Source: Pogonophryne albipinna (lineage: Eukaryota; Chordata; Actinopteri; Perciformes; Artedidraconidae). Taken from it: 64,000 bases of DNA. The position numbers were made by a program, and so were the translations under genes. The notes under the pieces are model-generated. The model had not been told where the DNA came from. It saw only the letters and a list, made by a program, of their open reading frames with translations, and ran no database searches. Where the stretch lies: assembly GCA_028583405.1 (NCBI GenBank), contig CM053251.1, positions 10,358,495 to 10,422,494 of the forward strand, in the 5' to 3' direction. Position 1 is the first letter of the stretch; each line of letters opens with the position of its first letter. Positions 1 through 12,304 of this stretch are shown piece by piece.

Positions 1-103
1 GTTTGTAGATGGATATTCAATTAGAGTGAACTTGTACTTCTTTACACTAAAAGAAAGGGCAACATATGGATGTATTGGTATTATTGGTTATATTATGCAA
101 TGG

Positions 104-157
104 TTTTACTAGTCAGGCCTTCTTGAATTTACATTGTACTGTATGTGGCCCATGTAC
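104..157. mobile_element. hAT (Charlie-like) terminal remnant, left piece
   Basis: The stretch holds TTTTACTAGTCAGGCC and CTGTATGTGGCCC, which resemble the subterminal part of a common vertebrate/teleost hAT. The missing outer end reappears at 1291-1312 (AAAATGAGTTTGACATCCCTG-type end), so the element was split by the LINE fragment lying between. The family match is from memory of the consensus and is not computed. Confidence 0.5.
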
Positions 158-215
158 TACATTTATGTTATTTTATTTTAATCGTTTATTTGGCAGGGAC
201 AATGCACAGTGATGA

Positions 216-718
216 TGTTATGGAAATCTTAGACCCAGTCAATACGGTGGAGATACACAAGTCAGAGTGATCAAACAAATAAATGGTGAAACAAACAGAG
301 TTGTCTTTCTGGTTATTTATTTGAAGCTTCAAAGACACAGGTCTCACAGAGTATAGGATAGTCTGCAGGAGGGTGCGCAATAGTCATAAAATAGAAAAGC
401 TTATATACAAGAAAAGGCGGGCAGACAAAGTTTGCTCGGACATCTGCTTTCACACGGTCTCATATTGTTATGGGAGTTACAACTTTGTGTGAGACACCCG
501 TGTCCTTGAGCCGTAGCAAACTTTGTGTAAAAAGGAGTAGTTTCAACATAGTCTGCCAAATCAGCTCTGTGGCCTTGAAGCGCTTGGGAATAAAAACCCT
601 CATTAGAGTATGCAGAGAAAACAGCACATAATAGGAAAATGGTACAGTAGTGTTAGACAATGCTTTTAGAAGCATTTTGTATTAGCATATAAGGTAAGAT
701 AAAGAAATTTCCACTACA
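216..718 (-). repeat. Solo LTR nested in the LINE fragment
   Basis: The segment starts TGTTATGGAAAT and ends ATTTCCACTACA, so it has TG...CA termini with an imperfect 13-bp inverted repeat. The 4-bp target duplication ATGA (212-215 and 719-722) is confirmed by the uninterrupted LINE copy near 29050, which reads GATGAACACT. On the minus strand the layout is that of an LTR: a TATA box (TATATAAG, about 400-408) and, about 80 bp downstream, a polyadenylation signal AATAAA (about 315-321). No internal region or second LTR is present. A 4-bp duplication fits an ERV- or gypsy-like integrase, but the family is unassigned. Confidence 0.72.
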
Positions 719-937
719 ATGAACACTTAAAACATTAAAATGTATCAGCGTAACAGTGCCAGATTTAGCTTTGAGCTAATTTCTCTCCGCAGTCCCTCAC
801 ATAAAACATTTAAGAAAATTACATTTTACAAACACAGCAAAAACAAAATACATGATGCAAAAAGTGCAAAAGAGCAAGAGCAGCATACACAAGTATTTAC
901 CACATGGCAATACAATGTAGCAGCAACGACATGTAAG

Positions 938-1015
938 GTGCAAGAGGAGATACAAGAGCTACATAAAGTGCAAGAGAAGATACAAGAGCTACATAAAGTG
1001 CAAGAGGAGATACCC
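938..1015. repeat. 29-30 bp tandem repeat in the LINE 3' UTR
   Basis: About two and a half to three units of GTGCAAGAGGAGATACAAGA followed by GCTACATAA. The LINE copy near 29265-29310 carries about two units, so the number varies between copies. Confidence 0.8.
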
Positions 1016-1031
1016 CTGTGTTAAAGTGCAT

Positions 1032-1290
1032 TTAGCGGTGATTGCACGTCTGTTTGTTTCTCAACCATTCTTTGAGTTGACCTTTGAAGCTATTGAGAGT
1101 GGGACAATCCTGTATCTCAGTTGGGAGGCTATTCCAGAATGAGCTGCCTTTAACGGAGAGGACATTTTGTCCAAAAGTGGTCCGTCTACGGTGGACTTCA
1201 CAGTCTCTTCTGGTTTCTGACCTAGTGCAGCGTCCAGTGTGTTTTTTGTGGATGAATTCCCCTAAGGGAGGGGGGGCCAGTCCATGTAAA
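1032..1290 (-). pseudogene. LINE ORF2 C-terminal fragment
   Basis: The minus-strand frame encodes the usual end of a CR1/L2/Rex-type ORF2: basic residues, RRTTFGQNVLSVKGSSFWNSLP, then FKGQLKEWL and the terminal residues TCNHR before the stop. This 'SFWNSLP...FK..LK.WL' tail follows the reverse transcriptase in the clade. Only about 85 codons remain. The catalytic domain is absent, so it cannot be functional. The stop at 1032 corresponds to about 29324 in the longer copy. Confidence 0.75.
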
Positions 1291-1312
1291 CAAAATGAGT
1301 TTGACATCCCTG
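1291..1312. mobile_element. hAT (Charlie-like) terminal remnant, right end
   Basis: AATGAGTTTGACATCCCTG is very close to the outer end of the hAT whose inner part is at 104-157. The LINE fragment sits between the two pieces. Confidence 0.5.
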
Positions 1313-3561
1313 TTGTAGAGGCAGCCTTTGATATTGTTATTTCATTAAAATGCTCACTGCAAGCAGAAGCGGCCCTCTCAGAGTAAATCCATGTTTAATG
1401 TTGGTGTAAATGGGCTGTCATGTCGTGATGACCCACTCAGTAAAATAATGATTCCTTGCTTGCATTTGGTAGGAAAGGATAAACAAGTAAAACACTTAAT
1501 TTCATTGCTTTAGCATTTGTGTAAATTTAAAGTAGACGTATCATTTTAATGTTCTCAAACTCAGCAGACGACATAGCTTTTTGCTAAATATGTAATTTTA
1601 ATGTAGATTCCAGATTTGTCATTAGCTTACACTAAGTGTTACTGTTTTTTTGTATCAAGATGGCCAGGTTTATGGCTCTAAAAATGTATTTGTTGGTTGG
1701 CTTGTTGCTTTGGCTTTGATGTTTTACCTTTTTCTTAGACGGCTTAGAAGATAACTGACAAGAAATAAGGGGAGTGAGAAACAAAAGGTCCCAGCTGGGT
1801 ACAAACATCAGATGTTGAGATTTAATGGGCAGTTTCTCAAACCCATGCCACCAGGTGTCTATATCTGCCATTGTTGTTGTCTAAATGTAAGTTTCACAAC
1901 CACCTTTTCAAATAGTTATTTTCACCGATCCTTTAAAGATCAAAAGCAAACATTTTTTACGAGAATTCACTGATAAGTATCAGCACATTGCCAATAAGTT
2001 TAGTTTGTCATCTCATGCAAAGAGACAAGTTGGGCATAAGAGCTTGCAAATTGTCAAAGGCTTGTTGCTTTGAATTTGATTTGAAGACTCCTTCCTGCTT
2101 CGATAGTCCCTTAATTGCTTTAACAAATAAAGTTAGACAAGTACAACACCAGCAACGATGTAAACACTATGCTTGCTTTCCATTATTGTTCAATCTATGC
2201 AGGATCTTAGTTTGAACCAGAACTTTACATCTTGTTCCACACACCATGACACCCCTCATAAATTGTGAAGCAAATCCAATTCAGCTGTACGTCGACATCC
2301 ATCAAGCTGTCACTTTGGGAATTGGTAGAGAAGCTCCTGTGGATCCACAAAACCTTCAAACCACAACAACAAAAGACGGCAACATAACACATAAAGGAGG
2401 ACGTTGTTACCCGGCATCACTATAAGGACTTATATATTTATATAAATTGTGTTGAAAACGTTCAAAGTCCAGAAAAATCCGTAAAGCAAAAGTTAAAAGC
2501 AGATTGAAGGACAAGGACATCATTATACTGTTGGATAACTAGTCTGTCACGATGGTGTCTCTAAATCTTTTCAAGCCCACAAAATAATCACTTAAATGAA
2601 ATGCAATGTATTTTGAATGCACGATAACTAATAACACAATGTTATGTAATACAATTATTGCAGTTATTTTGGCCATAAGGATTTCTCTGGGATACATGTG
2701 CTATCACCTATATGAAAACAAATGATTAGAGGTTCTATTGTTTTGTGGAAGAATTTAATGTATAAATAATTGCATATGTTTTTCAGAGGGTTAGTGTTAT
2801 GGGCTTAAGGTGTGCACGACGAATTGCACTGTGAATTTTAAGGGCCAGTAAATTGCCGTTGTGCTGAAACTATGGTTAAGAGTGCCATAGTAAATTGGAT
2901 AGCTACTTTATTTAAGGTAATGGTAAGAAAAGGAAGAATATGTCACTTTAAATCAAGCAATGAAATGTCTTTTTAATTAATTTAAATGACTGAATAAAAT
3001 AAAAGGAAAAGTTATGATATAAAAAAACATGATGTACTGGATGCCATGATGACCTTTTAAGGCTCCAGAGAGCTAACAATAAAAAGTACCCATCCTTATT
3101 TTCTCATCAGCAACTGTTGCATCAACAAACTCAATTCGCACCTTCTCTGGACTCCGCGGCATAACCTGCTGTTTCCAAGGTAACTGAGGGAGTCTTCATA
3201 GTGCACTGCGCCATTAAGGAGCCCGAAACAAACGAGGAGCTGCATTCACGTCCTTGAAGTCGATCACATGACTGTCTCAGAGTTTGAGCCTTGTAGTGAC
3301 AAAAGCTGCACATGTGGAAAGTTGAGGAGGAGTGAATTATTCTTTTTTTCTTTTTTTATGAAGGTGAATTTCACCTGCTCGCTATAAGAAGGCTATACAG
3401 CTGATGTAAGCTTGGGAAAAGGAGGCTGGGAACATTAGCCGTGTATTCCCGAGGGAAATGACGAACTGAGATGTATGGAGATAATTATTTCCTCCAATTT
3501 TCCAGCCGTCCTCTGCCCTGGCCTCCGCGTCCCAGCTGTGACTGACCTCTGCTCCCCAGAG

Positions 3562-3564
<3 letters not shown>
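1313..3564. other. Noncoding stretch, no recognised feature
   Basis: AT-rich single-copy-looking sequence. Frames are short and lack any family signature. No paired terminal repeats were seen. Confidence 0.6.

Positions 3565-3634
<70 letters not shown>
3565..3634. repeat. (TG)35 microsatellite
   Basis: Seventy bases of uninterrupted TG/GT dinucleotide. It accounts for the apparent poly-Cys-Val and poly-His-Thr reading frames over it. Confidence 0.98.
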
Positions 3635-3636
<2 letters not shown>

Positions 3637-5965
3637 AGGATGTGTCTAAATATATTTGCTCGGTAATTCATCTTTACTGATTATTTTCTCGATTTAATTT
3701 TCCCTTAACAAAATTAGGATGTATAAAGCAAAATAGAAAGTGGGAAATTAAATTCAGAGCAGATTTTGTGATGCTACTGTTACAAAAAGTAATGAAATGT
3801 TAATTTAACTTGTCAATTAATAATTCCACTTTGCTTGTGTATTATGTATAATACAATGATACAACAGTACCAAAAGTCATGAATAAAATCCTAAAAAAAA
3901 GGTTTATTTAAATGGTAAATTAAGCTTTGTATCACTCTATTTCTTTTCAATTCAATCAAGACAAGGGAGAAAACACAAGCCTTTCGTTGGCCATTGAGGT
4001 CTTCTTAGTGCAATGGGGGTTAAGACCTATAGCATACAAAAAAGCTTTCTGCCAAGCAAACTTATTGTGAGATTGAAAATCATGAAAAAACGCATTGGGA
4101 AAAAAGAGAAAAAAACGTTACATGGCTTTTCCACAATTCATTATCATATATAGTGTATAGATGTATTTTAAAAAGCTTACCAGTTTCAAATTGGTAAATG
4201 TAAGGATTTAATTACAAATTCACTTTGTAAATGTTCAGGTTTGCCCTTCCTTCTTGTGATGAATAATTGAAAGTTCACAACTTCCAGACTGGGTAAAATT
4301 GCAGCAAACGTCTGAACCCTAATTCAGTCTAAACAAGTTGTGAAGGGTGACCGGCATGAGATTGAGGGATGATGATGGGCTTCTCGCGTCATGGCAGCCC
4401 TGAATATTTCCTCCCGGCGCAGGGTTGAAGGGTCATCCATCTCTCTGGGCAGACAGAAAGACAAATAGGCTGACACTCTCCTGTGAGGGGCTGTCATACA
4501 TCTATCTCATCATTATTGAGCTGCTGGGGAGCGGCACCCCATCAGCCTGTGTCACTGACGGCTTTTTCATTCAACCGTTGTTGGCAGGATCAGACAGCGA
4601 CAATAGAAGGAAGCCTCTTCAGTGTGTGTGTGTGTATGTGTGTGTGTTTTGAATCTCAGCAAGAGGTTTGTCCCCAGGATTGGACTTTAGTCAGCAGCAC
4701 TAAAACGTTTTTGCACGTGCAGGTTTTGACGATAAAAATCAATCGCCCTTGGGGAAGTTAGAAGAGCCGTTGTGTAATAATTGAAGGACATTTTCTAAAT
4801 TCGCTTATCAGATGAAGTGCAAATACTCAAAAGAGTACAAAACATAGCTGAATTACCTGAAAGATGTTATACAAGTAAACTGGCCTTACACTGTTGGTTG
4901 GTCCAGATGAGACCTTTTTCATTTGAATGAAATAATAAATATTGGTAGGAATATTTAAAAAATCTACCGCTAAACAAATAATATTATAATCTGAAAATCA
5001 ATCAACAGGTTGTTCAATAATAACAATTAGGGTTGGTCAAGGCCCTTCCTTTTTTTAGCCTTCTTGTTAATTGCTCAGAGTGTGTCTTAAAAAAAAACTT
5101 TGGACTTCTGTGATATTCCCCAACACCCTGACCCTGGAGGAAATGGCAGGCAGAACGTGTCTAAGAATAGAAAGAGGCTTTGAGGGTCGATGTAAGCGAT
5201 ATAACCATCAGTGGGCATATCCTGCCGTCCGGTTCTGTTTTGTTTCTGCCTGGCTGCTCGGTGTAATCACCAGGTGCAAAGAAATCTCATTATCCTGGGT
5301 CCTGATCCTGGGGAAACGGACTGAATAGCAACTATGTTTGGCTAGTGTATTACAAGTTTGACCCTGCCATTAATTGGGCATGGCTTGGTGGATGCCTGCA
5401 CTGGGAGAGGGGTTTTCAACGTGAGGATGTTCTTCCCCTCAACAGCTGGTGGGCTGAGGGCCGAGGGTTAATGGATACAGTTTGGGTCAAGGGTGAAACA
5501 TCCTCTCTCTTAGTACACAGTACTATACACCTTTTGTATTGAAGCATTACTCCTGATATTTGGTATAATAATAATAATGTATTGCTATAAATGAAATGCC
5601 AATGTATTCTCAGATAAGACTGACTTGACTTTTAAAGGCCAATCAAATTAATTAAGACAAAGAAGGCAATAACAATGCCTAGCTGTTAAATGAGAGCCTT
5701 TGGAGGGAAGAACCAAACACTGAAATGACTACGATGTGGGCTCCACGTGGATGTGTGTTGTGTGTGCGTCTACTGCAAAGCCGAAGGAGCAGACACGGTC
5801 GCCCCTTGAGATTAGAGTGCAATAAAGGAGGATGAACGCATCCGGAAAGCTCCAGAATGCGCTCCAGACACCGTTTTACTGGAAATCAATCCGCTCGGTC
5901 AGGCCTCCTGCGTACTGGGTTTAAGTGGGAGTGATGGCAGGAGAGAATGAGCCAAGTAAAGAAGT
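3635..5965. other. Noncoding stretch with a short GT-rich tract
   Basis: No gene or mobile element recognised. A short imperfect GT tract lies at 4621-4648. Small open frames at 4425-4761 and 5071-5542 show no domain and no coding signature. Confidence 0.6.
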
Positions 5966-6004
5966 GGAGAGGGGGAGAGGGGGAGAGGGGGAGAGGGGGA
6001 GAGG
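5966..6004. repeat. (GGGGGAGA)n purine repeat
   Basis: About four to five units of an 8-bp GGGGGAGA motif on the plus strand. Confidence 0.9.
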
Positions 6005-6934
6005 TGGGAGTCACAAGGGGGAGGGAAATTAGTAGAGAGAGAGACGATTGAAAGGGTTATGGTCAGCCCGATTAGCAGGCTAGCTCGCAGCTCCTCTGAG
6101 AAGAGCTTGGTGAGAGTCAAAGGGACAAGAGGGCTTGAAGGGTGCAGCTTGGTTTTGTTTGTTTTTTAACACTCATCTGTTGATGCTGAGATTCATTGAA
6201 TGGCCAGGCTCAAAATGCCAATATCTCTGCTAGTCTAATAACGCACACACACAGAGGTGAGTCCACTCACTCGACTGCAGCCAAACAAAATGCGAGAAGG
6301 AAGGAGAAAATCATTTTTACCTTTCAGTTTGATTAAATCTTGCTGTGATTTTTTTTCCTTGTCTCTGATTTGTACGTGCGTGTTATTGTTGGCAATATTA
6401 AGACAGCTAATGGTCAACTTCACATTGGAAGTTCTAAGGTGTAACCTGGCAAGCATAAAGGTTGACTGAAGAGTAATCTGCTTTCACTTTAAACCAGAAC
6501 AATGGTCTTTGTTATTTGCCGTGAATGTGTCAGAGGTGTCAAATGTGAAAATTACAAACTGATCGTGCCTACGCTGTGACTGTGAAGAGTAAAATTCCCA
6601 CACCAAAAAGTGAAGAAACACTAAGTCTGCTTAAGTAGAAGTCTGCAGTGGAGGTGTCAAACACGTAATGTACAAACAGACATTAGAGTGGACAGAGACT
6701 AATTATTTCTTAGCTTTTATTGATGGGCCTTAATCACCAAGAGGAAATCAGTAACAGGTCTGTGTTGCTGACGTTGATGTACAGACCTATTGACAACCTG
6801 AAGAGTTTCACACTGCATACTGATAGACAGAACATTGTGCAAGGACTACAGCAAGGGATGTTTAGGACAGAAGATAATAGTGCTGATGCCAAGAAGAGTT
6901 ATTATTTATCTCCCTTTTTAAAATAATTAATCAG
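6005..6934. other. Noncoding stretch, no recognised feature
   Basis: No gene, repeat pair or motif was recognised up to the TTAA that borders the next MITE. Confidence 0.6.
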
Positions 6935-6938
6935 TTAA

Positions 6939-7316
6939 AGGTGGGGTAGGTAATTTTGGAGAAACCAGCTCGAGTGCGCTAGAATTTGAAAATACACAGC
7001 CGGAAGAAATCTGCCACTTCCTTCAGAGCCCCTCCTCCAACACACACGAACGCGCACATGACCAATGAGGGCACGAGATAAGTTTGTGCACAGATGGAAG
7101 GCTGACAGGCAGGTAGGCCATCCAGTTATTTTAGCCGGGCCGGCTCAGATGATTGGTCGTGCTTTTTACAGTGCTACGGCTTCCACAGATGACTTTTTTT
7201 ATGGATTTTTTGTCAAAACACTTAAGATATTCATTGCTATCGGGATGTTAAGAGCATTCCATGGAATATAACAACAAGTATCTCGAGCCGGTTTCTCAAA
7301 CTTACCTACCCCACCT
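6939..7316. mobile_element. TTAA-flanked MITE, copy 1 (piggyBac/Kolobok type)
   Basis: Terminal inverted repeats begin AGGTGGGGTAGGTAA at the left and end TTACCTACCCCACCT at the right, with TTAA on both sides (6935-6938 and 7317-7320). TTAA targets are used by piggyBac and Kolobok transposases, and AG...CT ends favour Kolobok. The 378-bp body has no transposase. It matches both outer parts of the longer copy at 45989-47150 but lacks a central block present there, so it is an internally deleted version. Confidence 0.85.
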
Positions 7317-7320
7317 TTAA

Positions 7321-8509
7321 TTGTTTAAAATGTGTTTCCGTCTCTCGTCATAAGCCCAAAAGTTCCTACTGAACTTAGAAGAAAGCGGTATCCTTACATC
7401 AGTTTAAAAGAAACAGTGTAATTACCCCTTTCAAGCTACCAAAACCTAATGCGATTTATTAATGTATTAAATTCTCTATAACATCAGTACAAATCTTAAC
7501 ATCCATACATAAACTGGACTCATTATGTTTTATATCTTTGCTTTATAAATGATCTAAACCTAAGAAATGTTCTGTTCATTGAAAATCCAACTAATCAGTT
7601 GAGCTAAATCAGTACATTTAATTTGTACCTGTATTCCAGTAACTAAAATATCTACTCTATTAAGGTTGCATATTCCACACACCTAGAAAACATTATTTCC
7701 CCAATACATTGAACAAAAAGTTTACTCTTCTGCTTTCAAATGGCTTCTCGACAACAAAACAACTCCCTCTGCGTTTCCTTTGTGTCTCCTGCAAACCCTC
7801 TGAGCTTCACTAAACATAAAGGATTGCGGTATTTCTTGTTTTTAAATTAAATTCCACAAGGCTTCTTCCCTACAATGTTATGGTCCCTAATGGATGATGA
7901 AATGTCAGCCTCGGCATTATGACAAATCGAAGTAATCGGATCAATTGCCATACAAGAACATTTCCACCTATGATGACAACTCGCCTTTCATGCCATTTTC
8001 AAGTATATTGCCCTCCAGAGTTTACAATGAAATTATCTTAATAGCGAGAGCGGCAAGCTAATATTTTCAGTGTCAAGTATATCATCGTTTTGTGGAAATC
8101 TGTAAATAAATGTATGTGGTGGAAATATTGATTCTGTCAAATAACAGGCAAGAAAGAGAGTTGTGCATATTATGTAGACAAAGATCCTCACATGCACCAC
8201 ACTGAGGTGTATTCATAAGCCAAGCTGTTGCTTGTCATTTGGCCAAGGCCACTTGGAGCCCCCGGGAAAGAAATGGTCTATGTCTGAATAGTGGACCACA
8301 TGTTGGCGAGTCAATACTTTACTATTGAAATCGCGGACAAAGACTTCCTTGTAAGGCAAGAAAGCTTGACCTTCAACAAATCACAACTCTTTCAGCGTTC
8401 TGTAAAGACCTACGTCTGAATATCTGTCTGCTCAAAAGTGCAGGAAAATATATTTGATATACAACCAAGGTCTTGGCTTGTTCTGGTGAGTGAAAAGCAA
8501 ACAGAGTAG
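7321..8509. other. Noncoding stretch, possible conserved noncoding DNA
   Basis: No gene recognised. The piece at about 7850-8110 is free of repeats and of balanced composition, with several homeodomain-like TAAT cores. It reads as a candidate conserved noncoding element, but nothing in a single sequence can show that. Confidence 0.4.
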
Positions 8510-8830
8510 TGATGGAAGAAGTATTCCGATCCAACTCGAGTAAAAGTACACTGTTAGAACGCTTTACAAGTTAAAGTCCTACATTCAAAATGTTCCAGTA
8601 TTATTAGCAGAATGCACTAAAAGTATGAAAAGAAGAAGGATGTTTTTTTCCCTGTACTTTTAGCAAACTTTTACGATTCCTCCCATGAGTTAATCGATAA
8701 AATGTGAACAGTTAACATTCCAATGAAACATTTTTAAAGCAGACTAAATATAAAGCTTTTACAGTCCGGCAGCAGTTTTACTCAACACCTACTGCATAAT
8801 ATCAATCTTGAGTTATATTTTATTTTATTA
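8510..8830. repeat. Degenerate teleost interspersed repeat of the GTAAAAGTA type
   Basis: Phrases such as GGAAGAAGTATTCCGATCC, GAGTAAAAGTAC and AAGTCCTACATTCAAAATGT follow the order of a repeat very common in percomorph genomes. The copy is diverged and its ends are approximate. Confidence 0.55.
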
Positions 8831-9547
8831 ACAACTATTGATTATGCAGAGATTTGTACCGTGGCAAAAGGGCAGCAGATGAGCACTTAATGCATCCTTC
8901 AGGCAAGAAAGATTAAAGGGCTTACTCTTCTTTTTTGCTTAAGCATTTCGGTTTTATTTGATATTTAAAAAGACATGGAGGGAAAGAGAGGAGGCGTAGA
9001 TGATTTTCAACAAAGGGCCCTTGGCCAGACTCACACCTGGGCCACTGTGGTTAGGACGCCGGCTTAATGGTTTACGCTCTGCCAGTGAGGTACAATCTCT
9101 TTAGCAGTGACACAATCCCTAGATTTATCTTCTCTCTGCTGTGTCTTTCTCAGTAGCTGATCCCAGTGCTGTGATCCCTTGCCTTCAGCTGGTTCAATCA
9201 CACATTCTAGACCTTTCTGAAGAAGTACCAGAACGTAATCTCTATGCCCAGTGTCTTGCATTGCATCTGGTGGTTTTTATTTCAGGCTCCTCTTTTAGCC
9301 AGCTGGGGCGATGAGATGATTTTCTTGAGGCGAGCCCTTGAGGAAGGGCCCGGGGCTGGGCTGAGACATCAAACGCGTGAAGAAACACTGATGGAGAGAA
9401 AAGCACGGGAGCCTGTCATCAATCATCTCTCCACCAGAAGGCACTGCTGGAATCCAGAGCGCTTCACGACTACTGATTATATTGCACAGAAAACCCATGA
9501 TCAGTGGTACGATGATGAAAAGTGATTATGAGAAAAACAGCAACTAC
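8831..9547. other. Noncoding stretch
   Basis: No gene recognised. A tRNA A-box-like phrase (CACTGTGGTTAGGACGCC) occurs at about 9042-9062, without a B box at normal distance. Confidence 0.5.
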
Positions 9548-9700
9548 ATGTCCTGGGGCTTGAACCCTGTGCAGAGGACCCAGGTTCGAGTCTGGCCTGA
9601 GACCATTTGCCTCGGGTCGTCCCCTCTGTATCACCCTTTCAACGCTGTCGCTTAAACAAAGGCTAAATAAGGGTAAGCCAAAAAAACAACAACATTTTAA
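9548..9700 (+). mobile_element. tRNA-derived SINE, 5'-truncated
   Basis: The pol III B box GGTTCGAGTCT lies at 9583-9593 within a tRNA-like arm (GCAGAGGACCCAGGTTCGAG). It is followed by a C/T-rich body (GGGTCGTCCCCTCTGTATCA) and an A-rich tail with AAGGCTAAATAAGGG. This order is typical of teleost tRNA-SINEs. The A-box half is not adjacent, so the copy is truncated or split. Confidence 0.65.
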
Positions 9701-10575
9701 GTGGACGAATAAGAGTGTTATTATGGGTTTGTGTCTCGATGAGGTTGTCCAAAGAAAAAACAGCCATGTTCTGACGCCCTGCCATGGCCTCTTCTTGACA
9801 GTCCAGGTTAGATTGGTAACCACAAATGAGCTCATTTAAAAGGGACTGTAGCTGGCATCAGGCTAGGAGCCAGACAGCCAACTCTGACAGGTGTCAGGGG
9901 CCCCGAATGCATCCTAAACCAGGGCCATGTGCTGCACTCCTTTACCTTCTGGTGCAATAAGGCACATTTATAGGGGGAACTTTTTATCGTAGGAAAAGGA
10001 AAGATTTATGAGTTTTTTTATGAGAGAAATATAGCCGTTATATAATAGTCAAAATAAAGTTGTGATCGAAAACACCATTTCACAATTGAAAGAAACATTT
10101 GCTGTTGTAACAGATGGCTGTCCATTCATTATTATTTTTATGGTTACAAATCCCAAAACGTTAATGTTAATTTGCAAACATTGCGTTGTAAATTCAAACG
10201 ATAAAGGGAAGCCATATAAAAGTTACTCAGCAATGCAGTCATTTGATCTCACAGCTTTTTAAGGCCTCTTGTTTCACATTTCTGCTTTTTCAGCAATACT
10301 TTTTCATTAATTTCGACCCTCAGTATCTTATCTCAATATTACCAGGCAGTGTTTTTTCATCAATAGGCCACTAGATACATCCAAACACAGCATGTCTAGT
10401 CTGTGAGAGGAACCTTTTACCTTCCAAATGTTTTCATGCCTGTCTGCTCACTACAAAACAAAAACAACCAGAAAGAATCAATTCAAGAGTCTAATTAGAG
10501 CCACAACGTGCTCTGTGAGATATACCACAGATGTTTTGGCAGCCATGGCATGTTATTTATATTAATTTATTCACC
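9701..10575. other. Noncoding stretch, no recognised feature
   Basis: AT-rich sequence without repeats or domain-bearing frames. Confidence 0.55.
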
Positions 10576-10598
10576 TATTTATTTATTTATTTATTTAT
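10576..10598. repeat. (TTTA)n microsatellite
   Basis: Five to six uninterrupted TTTA units. Confidence 0.95.
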
Positions 10599-12304
10599 CC
10601 ATCTCTTTTTTCTTCTCTGAGTACACCATCGCAAAGTTTCAGGAAATAACAAACCTGACTTGAGAGAGGTATTCCTTCAAGTAAATTACCAGCCAGTGCG
10701 AGCAGAAGGTTACAAAGGGTGTCCAATTAAAAGTAGGGACATGATCATGATGATATGGCTGAGTGGAAAGTAAACACGTACCATTGCTTATAATAAATAC
10801 AGGCCTCATCTTTGGGATTGCAAGCTCAGTATCTCAAAAAGAATAGCGCTCAGTATCTTTTTCCTCTTGTACTGATTTTCACTTAGCTAATTCAATCCAA
10901 CAATGTGACGACTGTTGTTTTCCTTTTGTTACTGATTATTAAAACCTAGTCTTAAGAGTTGGAAGTCAGTTGCCGGTATAAATATATCAACAAAAATATC
11001 AAGTCTGAGACGGTGAGGGGGAACATTTCTTCAGAAATTATGAGAACTTTCCTAACAGTGTGTGTTTGTATATTTGTCTCTAATACATGCCAAACTGGAA
11101 CACACATTGAGGCTGTGTGTTTGTGTGTGTGTACATGTGTGCATATGTGTGTACTCTTTGGCTCCCCTGCTGACAGTGTGTGGGTGATCGATGGCAGTTG
11201 TGTGTACCGCCTGTTATGTCACACTGACACAGACAAACACACACACATTTGGCTAGCAGTTTGAATAGCTTTATTACACGGACATCTCCAGGATGACAAT
11301 GCTCTCTAATGGAGCATGCTAACCCTGTGTCACACTCTCTTCTTCTGCATATTTCCACTAATCTAGACATGTCCGTCTACAATCAAGTTGATTTGTTGCT
11401 AATGAGACAAGCTTATCCTGCTTTGCTTCAGACAAGTAAACATCTCAGCAGTGCACATTATTATACACTGTCCTCTCTCTATTACAAACCTAGATTCTAG
11501 GATAACATTTCTAAGAAAGTTTTTGAATCAATTGATAAGGACAAAGCAACCAATCTTCATTCATTATTGGAGAAACCCTTCATGCAGACATGCAGCCATT
11601 TATTGAATGTCTCCTTTGCTACCTTGAGATGTTGTAAACAGCTTCTTCACCTTGTATAATATACACTTTGAAAGATAGAGCCTCACTATCAGGGACATGC
11701 AGACTAAAGAACTTTAGAAACAACAGGACAGACAAACAATAATGTGAAAAAACAAGCCGATAATAGTTTCCATTAAAACTATTCTTACTGTCTGCAATGC
11801 AAATTTGGGCAAATAAAAGGTTTGAATTGGCTTGTGCAAGCAGCGGACCACACGCCATGATCCCATCCATCCGGAGCAGCATGTTGCATTCTGTTAGATA
11901 TAAATTGTTATAATTTATAAAGCCTAAACTACTAAAAGCTTGGAACTGGATTAAGGCAAGTAATGCACACAATTTACTATATTTTCACATCAGCAGTTTT
12001 TCATGTGCACATTTTAATCTATTAGTTGAAAAAGAAAAGTGTTATTTGAACAAACCTTTTTGCTGTAGAATCATTTGATGTTTTGCTAATTAGGGGAAGA
12101 AAATCAATTAGAAGTAGAATCAAAAAGAGTCATGAGTAACTTCGATTTTTCTGAATCAATTTGACATACAAAGATAGATACTGTCCCTAACAAAGACACA
12201 GTGCGTCATAAGGCGAAGCTTGTGGCAAACTGGGCAAGATATAGTTGGAGTTTCACACACATCCTCTAACGCTGACCAACTAGACGCCTGTTTTCAGGAT
12301 AATC
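10599..12304. other. Noncoding stretch with GT/CA-rich patches
   Basis: Imperfect GT- and CA-rich patches lie at about 11057-11155 and 11230-11250. No gene recognised; the open frames there are driven by the dinucleotide bias. Confidence 0.55.

Larger units (their letters stand above)
158..1290 (-). mobile_element. 5'-truncated LINE 3' end (Jockey/CR1/L2-type), split by a solo LTR
   Basis: This is the same family as the longer LINE at 29015-36275: 719-1290 aligns base for base over long runs with about 29040-29580, and the outermost piece (about 172-215) matches 29020-29045, including CGTTTATTT and GGGACAATGCACA. On the minus strand it carries the C-terminal coding end and the 3' UTR with an AATAAA-type signal and an A-rich tail. 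It is truncated at about 1290, a typical 5' truncation on the element's own strand. A 503-bp LTR interrupts it at 216-718. Confidence 0.8.

Noticed and set aside
9583..9593. B box as a genuine tRNA gene
   Set aside because: The surrounding sequence cannot form a cloverleaf and continues into a SINE body and A-rich tail.
9470..9835. 121-codon minus-strand frame
   Set aside because: It overlaps the SINE and its flanks and shows no protein signature.
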